This document shows positions 24,266 to 36,614 of a stretch of DNA of 64,000 bases, piece by piece. Position 1 is the stretch's first letter. Each line of letters begins with the position of its first letter. Source of the DNA: Eutrigla gurnardus (Eukaryota > Chordata > Actinopteri > Perciformes > Triglidae); contig OY741270.1 of the NCBI GenBank assembly GCA_963514095.1, forward strand, positions 28,226,084 through 28,290,083. The letters run 5' to 3'. Under the pieces are notes generated by a model that had not been told where the DNA came from, did not search any database, and saw only the letters and a list, made by a program, of their open reading frames with translations. A program made the translations under genes and the position numbers.

Positions 24266-27200
24266 TGCCTGCCATGAATAAGCCTTTTTATGACTGTTTT
24301 GGACTCACTACACTCAGATTTTGATTGACACACGATATAGAAGCATATGTTAGGACTTTTACATCATTTTTACAACATTTTATGAATTTTGTCGATTTTT
24401 CACTTTTTTTCCGACATGCTATAGTATGACTTTTTTTTTCCCTGAAAAAGTTGACCATGGCTTTTTATGGCTGTTTTGGACTCACTACACTGAGACTAGG
24501 CGCGTCAAGCGAGATGAGCGATTTTTATGCCTTTTTAACAATTTTAAATATTTTTTTATGAATATATCTTGACTGACTTTTTCGTGAATTTTCGACATGC
24601 TATAGTATGACTTTTTTTGGGGGGGGGGATATGACTAAGCCTTTTTATAACTATTTTGCATTCACTTCACTCAGATTTTGATTGACACGCGATATAGAAG
24701 CATATGTTAGGACTTTTACATAATTTTTACAACATTTTATGAATTTTGTCGATTTTTCACTTTTTTTTCGACATGCTATAGTATGACTTTTTTTTTTCCT
24801 GAAAAAATTGACCATGGCTTTTTATGGCTGTTTTGGACTCACTACACTGAGACTAGGCGCGTCAAGCGATATGAGCGATTTTTATGCCTTTTTAACAATT
24901 TTAAATATTTTTTTATGAATATATCCTGACTGACTTTTTCGTGAATTTTCGACATGCTATAGCATGACCTTTTTTTAACAATATGATCAAGGCTTTTTTT
25001 TTTTAAGATTATTTTCTTGCATAGACACCTTTGTATTTAGCGGTGGATAGAGAGGAAACATGGGAGAGAGAGGGGGATGTGACATGTATCAAAGGATCTC
25101 CAGCCGGGATTCGAACCTGAGGCTGCTGCATATATGCAGACATGGGTAAATGGCATGCACTCTAACCACTCAACCACCTGCCTGCCTGCCATGAATAAGC
25201 CTTTTTATGACTGTTTTGGACTCACTACACTCAGATTTTGATTGACACACGATATAGAAGCATATGTTAGGACTTTTACATCATTTTTACAACATTTTAT
25301 GAATTTTGTCGATTTTTCACTTTTTTTCCGACATGCTATAGTATGACTTTTTTTTTCCCTGAAAAAGTTGACCATGGCTTTTTATGGCTGTTTTGGACTC
25401 ACTACACTGAGACTAGGCGCGTCAAGCGAGATGAGCGATTTTTATGCCTTTTTAACAATTTTAAATATTTTTTTATGAATATATCTTGACTGACTTTTTC
25501 GTGAATTTTCGACATGCTATAGTATGACTTTTTTTGGGGGGGGGGATATGACTAAGCCTTTTTATAACTATTTTGCATTCACTTCACTCAGATTTTGATT
25601 GACACGCGATATAGAAGCATATGTTAGGACTTTTACATAATTTTTACAACATTTTATGAATTTTGTCGATTTTTCACTTTTTTTTCGACATGCTATAGTA
25701 TGACTTTTTTTTTTCCTGAAAAAATTGACCATGGCTTTTTATGGCTGTTTTGGACTCACTACACTGAGACTAGGCGCGTCAAGCGATATGAGCGATTTTT
25801 ATGCCTTTTTAACAATTTTAAATATTTTTTTATGAATATATCCTGACTGACTTTTTCGTGAATTTTCGACATGCTATAGCATGACCTTTTTTTAACAATA
25901 TGATCAAGGCTTTTTTTTTTTAAGATTATTTTCTTGCATAGACACCTTTGTATTTAGCGGTGGATAGAGAGGAAACATGGGAGAGAGAGGGGGATGTGAC
26001 ATGTATCAAAGGATCTCCAGCCGGGATTCGAACCTGAGGCTGCTGCATATATGCAGACATGGGTAAATGGCATGCACTCTAACCACTCAACCACCTGCCT
26101 GCCTGCCATGAATAAGCCTTTTTATGACTGTTTTGGACTCACTACACTCCGATTTTGATTGACACGCGATATAGAAGCATATGTTAGGACTTTGACATCA
26201 TTTTTACAACATTTTATGAATTTTGTCGATTTTTCACTTTTTTTTCGACATGCTATAGTATGACTTTTTTTTTTCCTGAAAAAAGTGACCATGGCTTTTT
26301 ATGGCTGTTTTGGACTCACTACACTGAGACTAGGCGCGTCAAGCGATATGAGCGATTTTTATGCCTTTTTAACAATTTTAAATATTTTTTTATGAATAAA
26401 TCCTGACTGACTTTTTCCTGAATTTTCAACATGCTATAGCATGACCTTTTTTTAACAATATGATCAAGGCTTTTTTTTTTAAAGATTATTTTCTTGCATA
26501 GACACCTTTGTATTTAGCGGTGGATAGAGAGGAAACATGGGAGAGAGAGGGGGATGTGACATGTATCAAAGGATCTCCAGCCGGGATTCGAACCTGAGGT
26601 TGCTGCATATATGCAGACATGGGTAAATGGCATGCACTCTAACCACTCAACCACCTGCCTGCCTGCCATGAATAAGCCTTTTTATGACTGTTTTGGACTC
26701 ACTACACTCCGATTTTGATTGACACGCGATATAGAAGCATATGTTAGGACTTTGACATCATTTTTACAACATTTTATGAATTTTGTCGATTTTTCACTTT
26801 TTTTTCGACATGCTATAGTATGACTTTTTTTTTTCCTGAAAAAAGTGACCATGGCTTTTTATGGCTGTTTTGGACTCACTACACTGAGACTAGGCGCGTC
26901 AAGCGATATGAGCGATTTTTATGCCTTTTTAACAATTTTAAATATTTTTTTATGAATAAATCCTGACTGACTTTTTCCTGAATTTTCAACATGCTATAGC
27001 ATGACCTTTTTTTTAACAATATGATCAAGGCTTTTTTTTTTAAAGATTATTTTCTTGCATAGACACCTTTGTATTTAGCGGTGGATAGAGAGGAAACATG
27101 GGAGAGAGAGGGGGATGTGACATGTATCAAAGGATCTCCAGCCGGGATTCGAACCTGAGGTTGCTGCATATATGCAGACATGGGTAAATGGCATGCACTC

Positions 27201-29610
27201 AAACCACTCAACCACCTGCCTGCCATGAATAAGCCTTTTTATGACTGTTTTGGACTCACTACACTCCGATTTTGATTGACACGCGATATAGAAGCATATG
27301 TTAGGACTTTTACATCATTTTTACAACATTTTATGAATTTTGTCGATTTTTCACTTTTTTTTCGACATGCTATAGTATGACTTTTTTTTTTCCTGAAAAA
27401 ATTGATCATGGCTTTTTATGGCTGTTTTGGACTCACTACACTGAGACTTGGTGCATCAAGCGATTTGAGCGATTTTTATGACTCTTTAACAATTTTAAAT
27501 ATTTTTTTATGAATATATTCTGACTGACTTTTTCGTGAAATTTCGACATGCTATAGCATGACCTTTTTTTAACAATATGATCAAGGCTTTTTTTTTTTAA
27601 GATTATTTTCTTGCATAGACACCTTTGTATTTAGCAGTGGATAGAGAGGAAACATGGGAGAGAGAGGGGGATGTGACATGTATCAAAGGATCTCCAGCCG
27701 GGATTCGAACCTGAGGCTGCTGCATATATGCAGACATGGGTAAATGGCATGCACTCTAACCACTCAACCACCTGCCTGCCTGCCATGAATAAGCCTTTTT
27801 ATGACTGTTTTGGACTCACTACACTCCGATTTTGATTGACACGCGATATAGAAGCATATGTTAGGACTTTGACATCATTTTTACAACATTTTATGAATTT
27901 TGTCGATTTTTCACTTTTTTTTCGACATGCTATAGTATGACTTTTTTTTTTCCTGAAAAAAGTGACCATGGCTTTTTATGGCTGTTTTGGACTCACTACA
28001 CTGAGACTAGGCGCGTCAAGCGATATGAGCGATTTTTATGCCTTTTTAACAATTTTAAATATTTTTTTATGAATAAATCCTGACTGACTTTTTCGTGAAT
28101 TTTCAACATGCTATAGCATGACCTTTTTTTAACAATATGATCAAGGCTTTTTTTTTTAAAGATTATTTTCTTGCATAGACACCTTTGTATTTAGCGGTGG
28201 ATAGAGAGGAAACATGGGAGAGAGAGGGGGATGTGACATGTATCAAAGGATCTCCAGCCGGGATTCGAACCTGAGGTTGCTGCATATATGCAGACATGGG
28301 TAAATGGCATGCACTCTAACCACTCAACCACCTGCCTGCCTGCCATGAATAAGCCTTTTTATGACTGTTTTGGACTCACTACACTCCGATTTTGATTGAC
28401 ACGCGATATAGAAGCATATGTTAGGACTTTGACATCATTTTTACAACATTTTATGAATTTTGTCGATTTTTCACTTTTTTTTCGACATGCTATAGTATGA
28501 CTTTTTTTTTTCCTGAAAAAATTGACCATGGCTTTTTATGGCTGTTTTGGACTCACTACACTGAGACTAGGCGCGTCAAGCGAGATGAGCGATTTTTATG
28601 CCTTTTTAACAATTTTAAATATTTTTTTATGAATATATCTTGACTGACTTTTTCGTGAATTTTCGACATGCTATAGTATGACTTTTTTTTGGGGGGGGGA
28701 TATGACTAAGCCTTTTTATAACTATTTTGCATTCACTTCACTCCGATTTTGATTGACACGCGATATAGAAGCATATGTTAGGACTTTTACATAATTTTTA
28801 CAACATTTTATGAATTTTGTCGATTTTTCACTTTTTTTTCGACATGCTATAGTATGACTTTTTTTTCCTGAAAAAATTGACCATGGCTTTTTATGGCTGT
28901 TTTGGACTCACTACACTGAGACTAGGCGCGTCAAGCGATATGAGCGATTTTTATGCCTTTTTAACAATTTTAAATATTTTTTTATGAATATATCCTGACT
29001 GACTTTTTCGTGAATTTTCGACATGCTATAGCATGACCTTTTTTTTAACAATATGATCAAGGCTTTTTTTTTTTAAGATTATTTTCTTGCATAGACACCT
29101 TTGTATTTAGCGGTGGATAGAGAGGAAACATGGGAGAGAGAGGGGGATGTGACATGTATCAAAGGATCTCCAGCCGGGATTCGAACCTGAGGTTGCTGCA
29201 TATATGCAGACATGGGTAAATGGCATGCACTCAAACCACTCAACCACCTGCCTGCCATGAATAAGCCTTTTTATGACTGTTTTGGACTCACTACACTCAG
29301 ATTTTGATTGACACGCGATATAGAAGCATATGTTAGGACTTTCACATCATTTTTACAACATTTTATGAATTTTGTCGATTTTTCACTTTTTTTCCGACAT
29401 GCTATAGTATGACTTTTTTTTTCCCTGAAAAAATTGATCATGGCTTTTTATGGCTGTTTTGGACTCACTACACTGAGACTTGGTGCATCAAGCGATATGA
29501 GCGATTTTTATGACTCTTTAACAATTTTAAATATTTTTTTATGAATATATTCTGACTGACTTTTTCGTGAATTTTCGACATGCTATAGCATGACCTTTTT
29601 TTTTAACAAT

Positions 29611-29615
29611 ATGAT
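29611..29615. repeat. Left target duplication of solo LTR
   Basis: ATGAT precedes the LTR and is repeated at 30246-30250. Uninterrupted neighbouring units read AACAATATGATCAAGG at the same place, proving the empty site. Confidence 0.9.
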
Positions 29616-30245
29616 TGTTATGTCCCAGTCTAGGGGTCTAGGACACAACACGAAAAGGCCCCCATCTTCCCCAAGTCCCAAGTGACTACAAACACAATAC
29701 TATGAGAATAATAAGAAAATGATTTATTTACAAACTAAAGATGATGACAAAACCAGTTAAGTATAAATACAAATAGCTATATGCTTCAGGGTGGACCAAG
29801 GCCAAAACAACAAACATAACGGTTCCTGTCTGGGAAGTAAATCTTACCTAATAAACTGAGGAAAACAGAAATGACACAAAACTTACCTCCCTAACTAAAT
29901 AAACAGGAGAAAACGCTGTTAACAAAACTGGCAGTCCACCCTTACTACTCGAAAGAAACAAAACTACTCAAACCAACAAAAGACTACTGAACAACAAAAC
30001 TGATACATAAGTGTGGCTGGTTGGGAGAGGATGAGGATGAGGAAATGCCTGCTGCCCCCGACGTCCGCCATCTTGGCTCTTTAAATATCAGCTGGGCTTG
30101 AGACCCAGCCAATCGAGTGCAAAGCCTGGAACCTCTCCACCAATCAGGACACGGGCACGGCACACACCTATTTGCATATAAGATCAGGGAAAAACAAAGC
30201 AAGCACAGTGCACAAACAACTCACGAAATGACTACAGTCATAACA
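29616..30245 (-). mobile_element. Solo LTR (630 bp) inserted in the satellite
   Basis: The element begins TGTTATG and ends CATAACA, so it has TG..CA termini in short inverted repeats, flanked by a 5-bp duplication (ATGAT). Read on the - strand it shows an LTR layout: two CCAAT-type ATTGG words (30109-30113 and 30139-30143 region), a TATTTAAAG TATA-like box (near 30079-30088) and an AATAAA (29723-29728) before the end. No internal retroelement genes remain, so it is a recombined single LTR. The family (Gypsy-like or retrovirus-like) cannot be named from this. It interrupts the right part of the satellite. Confidence 0.82.
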
Positions 30246-30805
30246 ATGATCAAGGCTTTTTTTTTTAAAGATTATTTTCTTGCATAGACACCTTTGTATT
30301 TAGCAGTGGATAGAGAGGAAACATGGGAGAGAGAGGGGGATGTGACATGTATCAAAGGATCTCCAGCCGGGATTCGAACCTGAGGCTGCTGCATATATGC
30401 AGACATGGGTAAATGGCATGCACTCTAACCACTCAACCACCTGCCTGCCATGAATAAGCCTTTTTATGACTGTTTGGGACTCACTACACTCAGATTTTGA
30501 TTGACACGCAATATAGAAGCATATGTTAGGACTTTTACATCATTTTTACAACATTTTATGAATTTTGTCGATTTTTCACTTTTTTTCCGACATGCTATAG
30601 TATGACTTTTTTTTTTCCTGAAAAAGTTGACCATGGCTTTTTATGGCTGTTTTGGACTCACTACACTGAGACTAGGTGCGTCAAGCGAGATGAGCGATTT
30701 TTATGGCTCTTTAACAATTTTAAATATTTTTTTATGAATATATCCTGACTGACTTTTTCGTGAATTTTCGACGTGCTATAGTATGACTTTTTTGGGGGGG
30801 GGGGG

Positions 30806-31648
30806 CATAGCGTGTGCCCCCTCTCCACTACACAATACAGCTCGGCTCTAGTCTCGTCACCTCTCTGCTGCTGAGCACTGTAGGCCGAGCCGATGCATGT
30901 CTCTCTCCCCGGGTCGGCAGAGTTATCATACCGTACTGTGTGTGCGTGTCCAAGCGTGTGTGTGCGTGCGTGGAGTGCTCACAAGCGTGCGCTTGTGTTT
31001 AGGTCGGGCATGGAGGGCACAAAAAACTATTTGCACCGGGGCCTTTCACCATGATATACACTACTGATTTCACTGATACTGAAAACATTAGATTTTGTCT
31101 TCAAAAAGTATTTTTCCATTTGTTGTTGTATTTGCCGTTTCTGTGCGTACATTGAAATTGAATCCTGGCGGCGGCGCTGACAACACCCTCCCACAGCTAT
31201 AAACACGCACACAGTGAGAGAGAGAGACAGAGACAGCGAAACGTGAATAGTTCCGTTAACAGCCGGGACCCGAGTGGTCATCTTCCCCTGCAGGTGTCAA
31301 CGGTGCGTCCGTAGTTTTATCCAACACGCCCGCCACCGCCATCTGTTGTTCCGTCAGACGACGTTTAAAAACAAATGTATCCATGATCAATTTTGACCAG
31401 CTTACTAACGTTAACTTAACGTGAGTGACAATAAGCCGCTAACGCGAACTGCTAGAGCCAGGTAGCTTACAAACTAGTAGCCTGCTGTCTCTGTGTCGAG
31501 CATACACTAAAAGCGGGCTCACATGAGTGACGTTTACGTACGGACAGTACAGTCTGTTAATGAACCCAGATCAGTGACAGTTGTCATCGCAGCTGCCTGA
31601 ATGCCGTTACGACGTGAAGTGGTGGTGCTGTTGAACTCCGCACTTTTC
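30806..31648. repeat. Right copy of duplicated arm segments, with intervening sequence
   Basis: The segment carries both blocks found in the left arm, separated here by about 560 bp (30983-31539). That middle part is absent from the left copy, so this side looks closer to the original element. The array joins it directly after a poly(G) run. Confidence 0.8.
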
Positions 31649-31762
31649 TTGGTTATTTTGTTGTTTTTTTCTTGGTGGTTTTATGGCAGGGCTAACGGTA
31701 GGGCTGACACAATTCTTGATGGGGCTATAGCCCAACCAAGCCCCTCCCTGGCGCCGCCACTG

Positions 31763-31770
31763 GTTACATA
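31763..31770. repeat. Right target-site duplication of composite hAT
   Basis: GTTACATA is identical to 23048-23055 and directly abuts the right terminus. Confidence 0.92.
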
Positions 31771-34315
31771 ATAAACACAAGGCATACATTTATTATAGGA
31801 TGGTGATGTCAGGGATAGTTAAGGTGTTTACTAGCAGTGGTGCTAAATGTATAACTGTTCATAATGTGGTGATATTAATTATTATTATTATTATTATTCT
31901 ACTCTTGTCAGACATGCTGGCACTGATGCAGTGCGTCATATTCACACCGAATGCAAATGTGTATTAAATTCAAATGCTTTCCTCAGATCACATTGTGATA
32001 ACTGCGTTATCAGCCAAATTGCATACTATGACGTAATACCAGCGCATGCGCAGATGCTTCTGCTTCTACAGAACTTACTGTACTGAAATATTAACAACAA
32101 AACAACAATGTATTACATCACAGAGCACATGAAAGTTTCAAACATTGAATACCAGCAGTAAAGTGAGACATACTGTAACTGCTTACTAACCAGCTCATAC
32201 CGCGGAGGAGGAGCAGCTAGCATAGCGAGAGGCTAACTGGGCTAGCCTAAATCGTTGTCTTAGTAATTAGCTTCATTGCGTCACAAATAATACACGAAAA
32301 TATTGTGTTAAAAGCACCATTCGAGCGTTAGTGTGTGAACATTAACCACTGAAGAACTTCGAACCTGATAAGAGGAGTATTTCCAGCGTTTCCTCAGTGA
32401 CGTGTGTGTGTCGGGCGGAGGGAGGAACGCCGGTTGGAAAGGTGTCCGCTCCCCCTGGTGGATCCTTCCGCCAACGCACGTTCTGTCCTGAGACGTAGTT
32501 CTAAGTGGAAAGGGGGTGCTTAAAACGGCCTGTTTCCCCCCCAGACACATACACGGTTTATAAGAAGCGTACTTTAGCTTGTGAACTACTGCGGGTTTCA
32601 AACGCCGAGTTTGTCATTTCGCAATTAACTTGTGAAAGATTCCAAGATGGCGACAGCCAAAATCCAAGCTGGCGACGGTCAAAACACCGAACTCGAAACC
32701 GTAGGCTACAAACCAATGGGTGACGTCACGATGGCTATGTCAACTTCTTGTATAAAGTCAATACTACACACACACATTATGCTTCATCTGCTGCGATGGT
32801 TAAACATACAGTGTTACAGAAATTACGGTAGTCCCAAGTCCAAGGCTATAGAGGAAGGCTAAGCCACGCCCCTTCCGGTATACCCCCATGGGACCATTTC
32901 AGAAAAAAATGTATGTATGTATAATATATTTTTCACATTCTAGTTCATATTAAAATAAGTAAATATGAACTAGCCAGATGTTTCATCAACATCTAATAAA
33001 CTCTACACATATATCTGTCAACTTTAATCAGACATTTGCTTTTTGATAATGATGTAAGCTCTCCCCTTCCCTTCCCTCCCTTCTCCAAGTTTGCTTGAGA
33101 AATCAAAAGTTGCAAAACAGAAGACATTTTAAAACATCTTAATGCAAGCCAAGTACATATTCAAGTATATTGAACACTTTTCCCCCCCAAATCAAATAAG
33201 TTAGGAGTTTTTTTGCGCCAAAGCAACTAAATGGGCCTAGTGGTGAGATTGTTGCCTCAACTGCTATTTCCAAACTGAAAAATGATCTTTTAATTTAAAT
33301 TCTTAAGCCAACTTGAATTAGAAAAAAACTCCATGATTACTGGACAAACATCCTCTGTCATGGAAGATCATGCCATGTGATTGAAAGCTCCAGAAACGGC
33401 GACTAAATGGGACCACTTAAACGCCCAAAAAGTGTGAGTTTAAAAAAAAAAACAGACACCTTAGCTCCTCAAAAACAAATTACTCCGAGAGAAAAGCTGC
33501 CGTCTCGCAGACATGTTATAGCCTTTTGTGCAGTTAGAAACATCTGGCTATGATATCTGTAATTTTAGAGAAGCACCTGCTTTTTGTTTTGGTGCTACCT
33601 CCTGCACGTCCGGGAAGCAGGTTTTTCACAATATGTTGTTTTGTTTTTTTTAATCGCTGATTAATCATGAGCGAAACCCTTCAACATAACAAGTGCTGAG
33701 GGGGAAAACATCATCATAAGTCAGAGTCCTGACAGCTCGGCACACAGAACGGAGCGAGGGCGGTGAGATTGGAGCAACTCCGCCGAGAAACGTTGACTAA
33801 TTGTGATAATGTTGTCTAATGCTGTCAGCCAGACGGGGGCAACAAGAAAAACATAAATGCAGCATTTATATGAAAATTAAATTTCAGAGCGTAACCTTTG
33901 TTCAGCAATATTTGAGATACGACGGGGAGGGGGGGTTAACGCTAGACGTTATTGCCCCTGACAGCTCTGCTTGGGGAAAAAAACGATGGAATCAAAGCTG
34001 AGGTAATTATATTAGAGTGTTTGGTGAAAGCAATAAAGACGAGATGACCTGAAAATGGGGAGACAAATGTAAAGTCTGCAAACAATCCTGCTCGGAAATT
34101 AAACTCGAGGGGGGGAGAGTGGGGGTGGTTTCATAAACAGCATCATCATAATGTGATGGAGAGGAGGGGGGGTGAAAAAGTAAGAGCCTCATTATCAGCC
34201 GACTGCTTACGGAGCAGCAGTGTGCGGGCTGTCAACGTGATCAGGATGGATTTAGTCAAAGACTTGGAATCAAAGGGCAACACCTAATCATGTGTTTACG
34301 GTGCATACAAAGCTC
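31771..34315. other. Intergenic, no gene seen
   Basis: An (ATT)n run lies near 31866-31896. The stretch 32640-32760, including GGGTGACGTCACGATGGCTA, resembles a dispersed fish repeat known to me only by pattern. The rest appears unique and non-coding. Confidence 0.6.
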
Positions 34316-35215
34316 CGGAGGCGGGGGAGGGAGGGGTGAGGAAACGGGGGAGCACAAGTTAGTGGAGAAAGAATGTGAAGAAGAAGAGGGTGATGGGGAA
34401 GGTGGGAGATGGAAGACAAAAGGAGAGGAAGTGACGGAGAAAAGGAAGGAAGAGTTAGGAAGGAAGAAGGAGATACATATATATAATAACAAAGGAAGGA
34501 AGGAAAGAAAGAGGGTGAGTCAGGAAGGGTAGTAGGAGGGAGAAAAGGGAGGAGATGGTGAAAGAACGAAGGAAAGGAAGGAATGGATGATGTGAAGATG
34601 GGGGAGGAAAAGAAAGAGGGGGAGAACAGACAAGCAGAAGAAGAGGGAAAGGGAGGGAAGATGGAGAGAGAAGAAAAGGAGGGATGGGGAAGATGTAATA
34701 ACAAGAGATGGAGGGAAAGAAAGAAAAAGAGGAAAGGTATAGGAGGGAGAAAAGGTAGGAAACAGTGAAAGAACGAAGGAAGGGGAGAGGACCACAGAGA
34801 CAGGAGAGGTGAGGGAGGAGATGAAGTGAAAGAAAGAAGCAACAGTTAGAAGAGAGGGAGGAAGAGGAAGCTGTTGGGGGAGAGGTGGAAGTGTAAAAGG
34901 AAAGGAGGGGGAGATGAAAAACCGGATGAAGGGGAGAGGTGAGAGAGAGATGGAGGCTATGCTTAAAAAAAATGAATAAAAGGATGGGGTGATGTGTGGA
35001 GAGGAGGAGCCAATAATGGAGGAGGACAGAGGGAAGGGAAGGAAGGTGTCAGACAAAGTGTGAGAAAGTGAAAGAATGGGAGAAGAAGGGTGGAGAGAGA
35101 GAGGAAATGAGATCAGGAGTTAGAGGAGGAGACGAGAGTGGGAGAGAGAAACAAAGAGAGACACGGAGCGAGGGAGGAGGAGGAGAAGGGAGAGGGAGGA
35201 GGGGGGAGACGGATT
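34316..35215. repeat. Polypurine tract of about 0.9 kb
   Basis: The + strand is almost entirely A and G (GGAGGAAGGAAAG-type words) with only scattered pyrimidines. Long open frames on the - strand rich in Ser, Phe, Leu and Pro are by-products of this composition and are not genes. Confidence 0.93.
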
Positions 35216-35499
35216 AAAAGGCGGAGAAGGAATGGAAGCGAGATGCAGGATGACTGGTGATGCATAATTGCTGGTGAGAACACAACAGCTCACGACACTC
35301 AGACTCTCCCGCCGTCGCTTAGCTGGAGGGCGTCGCACACTTCAGCAGCAGCGTTAAAAATAGCAGCGATTATTTGAAAACAGGCCTGGAGGGCGAAAAA
35401 AAAAAAATTACAAATTACATTTCCCAACATTTGTTTCAGAGTGTAGTGGAAGCAGACGGGTGCGGCATGTCACAATATGAAAACTTTTTTTAAATTTTT

Positions 35500-35765
35500 T
35501 TTCCCACTTTTGATCCAGGGCAACCTTGTGCCTTAAAGTGCCTAAAAGTTGCATTTTCTCTACTGGCCACCAGGGGGCTTGCAAAAAGAAGTCTGATTGC
35601 ATGGAAGTCTATGAGAAAATGAGCCTGCTTCTCTCTCAGTAAACATTGTAAATATGAGTTTATGGTCTCAATCTCTAGTTTCAATCTTCTTCAATCCAGC
35701 ATAAAGCAGGTTGCGTGTTAGGGGGCGGGGCTAACTTATGATTGACAGGTTGCCATCATGGTGTT
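35500..35765 (+). repeat. Dispersed repeat, copy 1
   Basis: The copy contains CTACTGGCCACCAGGGGGCT and, downstream, GGGGCGGGGCTAACTTATGA. Its reverse complement matches 53028-53262 over most of its length and the two shorter copies at 44566-45075. It is probably a non-coding interspersed element; the family is not named. Confidence 0.75.
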
Positions 35766-36558
35766 CTACCAGATTGCCGTGAAAACCGGACGAATTGTTA
35801 CCATTTTTGAAACGCCACATAAAAGTTCCCTTCGCTGCCAACCAAGGCCGAATAAAAAAACTTTTTTCAACAAAGCATGGCATGACATTTTATGAACATC
35901 ATTTATGCTCCTCTGCGGATTTATGGATGGATTTTTTTTCTTTCATTTTCATTCAAACATCCCAGAACATCGTACATTCTAGCTGCCGGGAGGGCTCCTT
36001 TTTTTTTGCAGTTGCACCATCAAAGAAAATCGTTCACATTTCTAGTGTACTTACTTGAAAGACATCGTACACGAAAAAAGTGTGCATATTACAAGGCAGC
36101 CGTCCCCGTGGCAACCGCAGGCAGCAGATTAAAACAGAAGCACTAAAAAGGAACAACGTTTGAAAACGCAAGTTATCGAGACAAACAGCGACTTTTTGGA
36201 TTTTCACATTTAATAATAGACAAAAAAATGTCATTCTTTTATGTACATCAGTAATTACAAGTTCAGTATGCTATTATCCTCAAGTTTTACATGTAGTTTC
36301 ATCAGCTTCTAGTAATGCTTGTTCATCTTTACACTGCCGTCTTACATACAAAATATGCTATGTACTGCAGTCACATTTATAAAAGCCTGGAGAGGTTTTT
36401 TTTAGCCATAAATGATTTTTTTCTTTTTTTTTTCTTAAAACCATTCAACAAATGTCATTCACAATACTTTCTCAGTATTTACAAAAAAAAACAACAACCG
36501 GCAACTGCTAAATTATAAATATTAACAAACTATTTCCTCAGTATATATAATGCCACTA

Positions 36559-36579
36559 TACAAAGAGAGACAGAAAGAA

Positions 36580-36613
<34 letters not shown>

Positions 36614-36614
36614 C
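36559..36614. repeat. (GA)n-rich simple repeat
   Basis: Interrupted GA dinucleotide run. Confidence 0.9.

Larger units (their letters stand above)
23584..30805. repeat. Higher-order satellite array with embedded SINE cassettes
   Basis: Tandem repeats built from an AT-rich monomer of about 180 bp share TTTTGGACTCACTACACT near one end and ACATGCTATAGTATGACTTT near the other. A SINE cassette of about 185 bp recurs in each higher-order unit. Cassette B boxes lie near 23633, 24193, 25105, 26023, 26583, 27144, 27701, 28261, 29176 and 30369. Spacings are about 560 bp (cassette plus two monomers) or about 915 bp (cassette plus four). The 915-bp units contain a poly(G) junction followed by ATATGACTAAG. 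The last interval is 1194 bp because of the solo LTR. Adjacent units share private variants, indicating recent amplification. No coding potential is seen. Confidence 0.93.
23056..31762. mobile_element. Composite non-autonomous hAT transposon carrying a satellite array (8.7 kb)
   Basis: The left end CAGTGGCGGCGCCAG (23056-23070) and right end CTGGCGCCGCCACTG (31748-31762) are perfect 15-bp inverted repeats flanked by an exact 8-bp duplication, GTTACATA. CAG-type termini with 8-bp duplications are diagnostic of hAT DNA transposons. No open frame resembles a transposase, so it would depend on an enzyme supplied elsewhere. The left arm is about 0.53 kb and the right arm about 0.95 kb. Between them lies a tandem array at 23584-30805, itself interrupted by a solo LTR. 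Two blocks of the left arm recur in the right arm (23302-23476 with 30806-30982, and 23475-23583 with 31540-31648), so the array is flanked by direct duplications of element sequence. Confidence 0.88.

Noticed and set aside
23584..30805. CRISPR-like or bacterial repeat array
   Set aside because: The repeats are long and contiguous with no unique spacers, and the DNA is eukaryotic.
34288..35056. Ser/Phe/Leu-rich frames of 178-184 codons on -
   Set aside because: They are products of polypyrimidine composition, with no domain structure.
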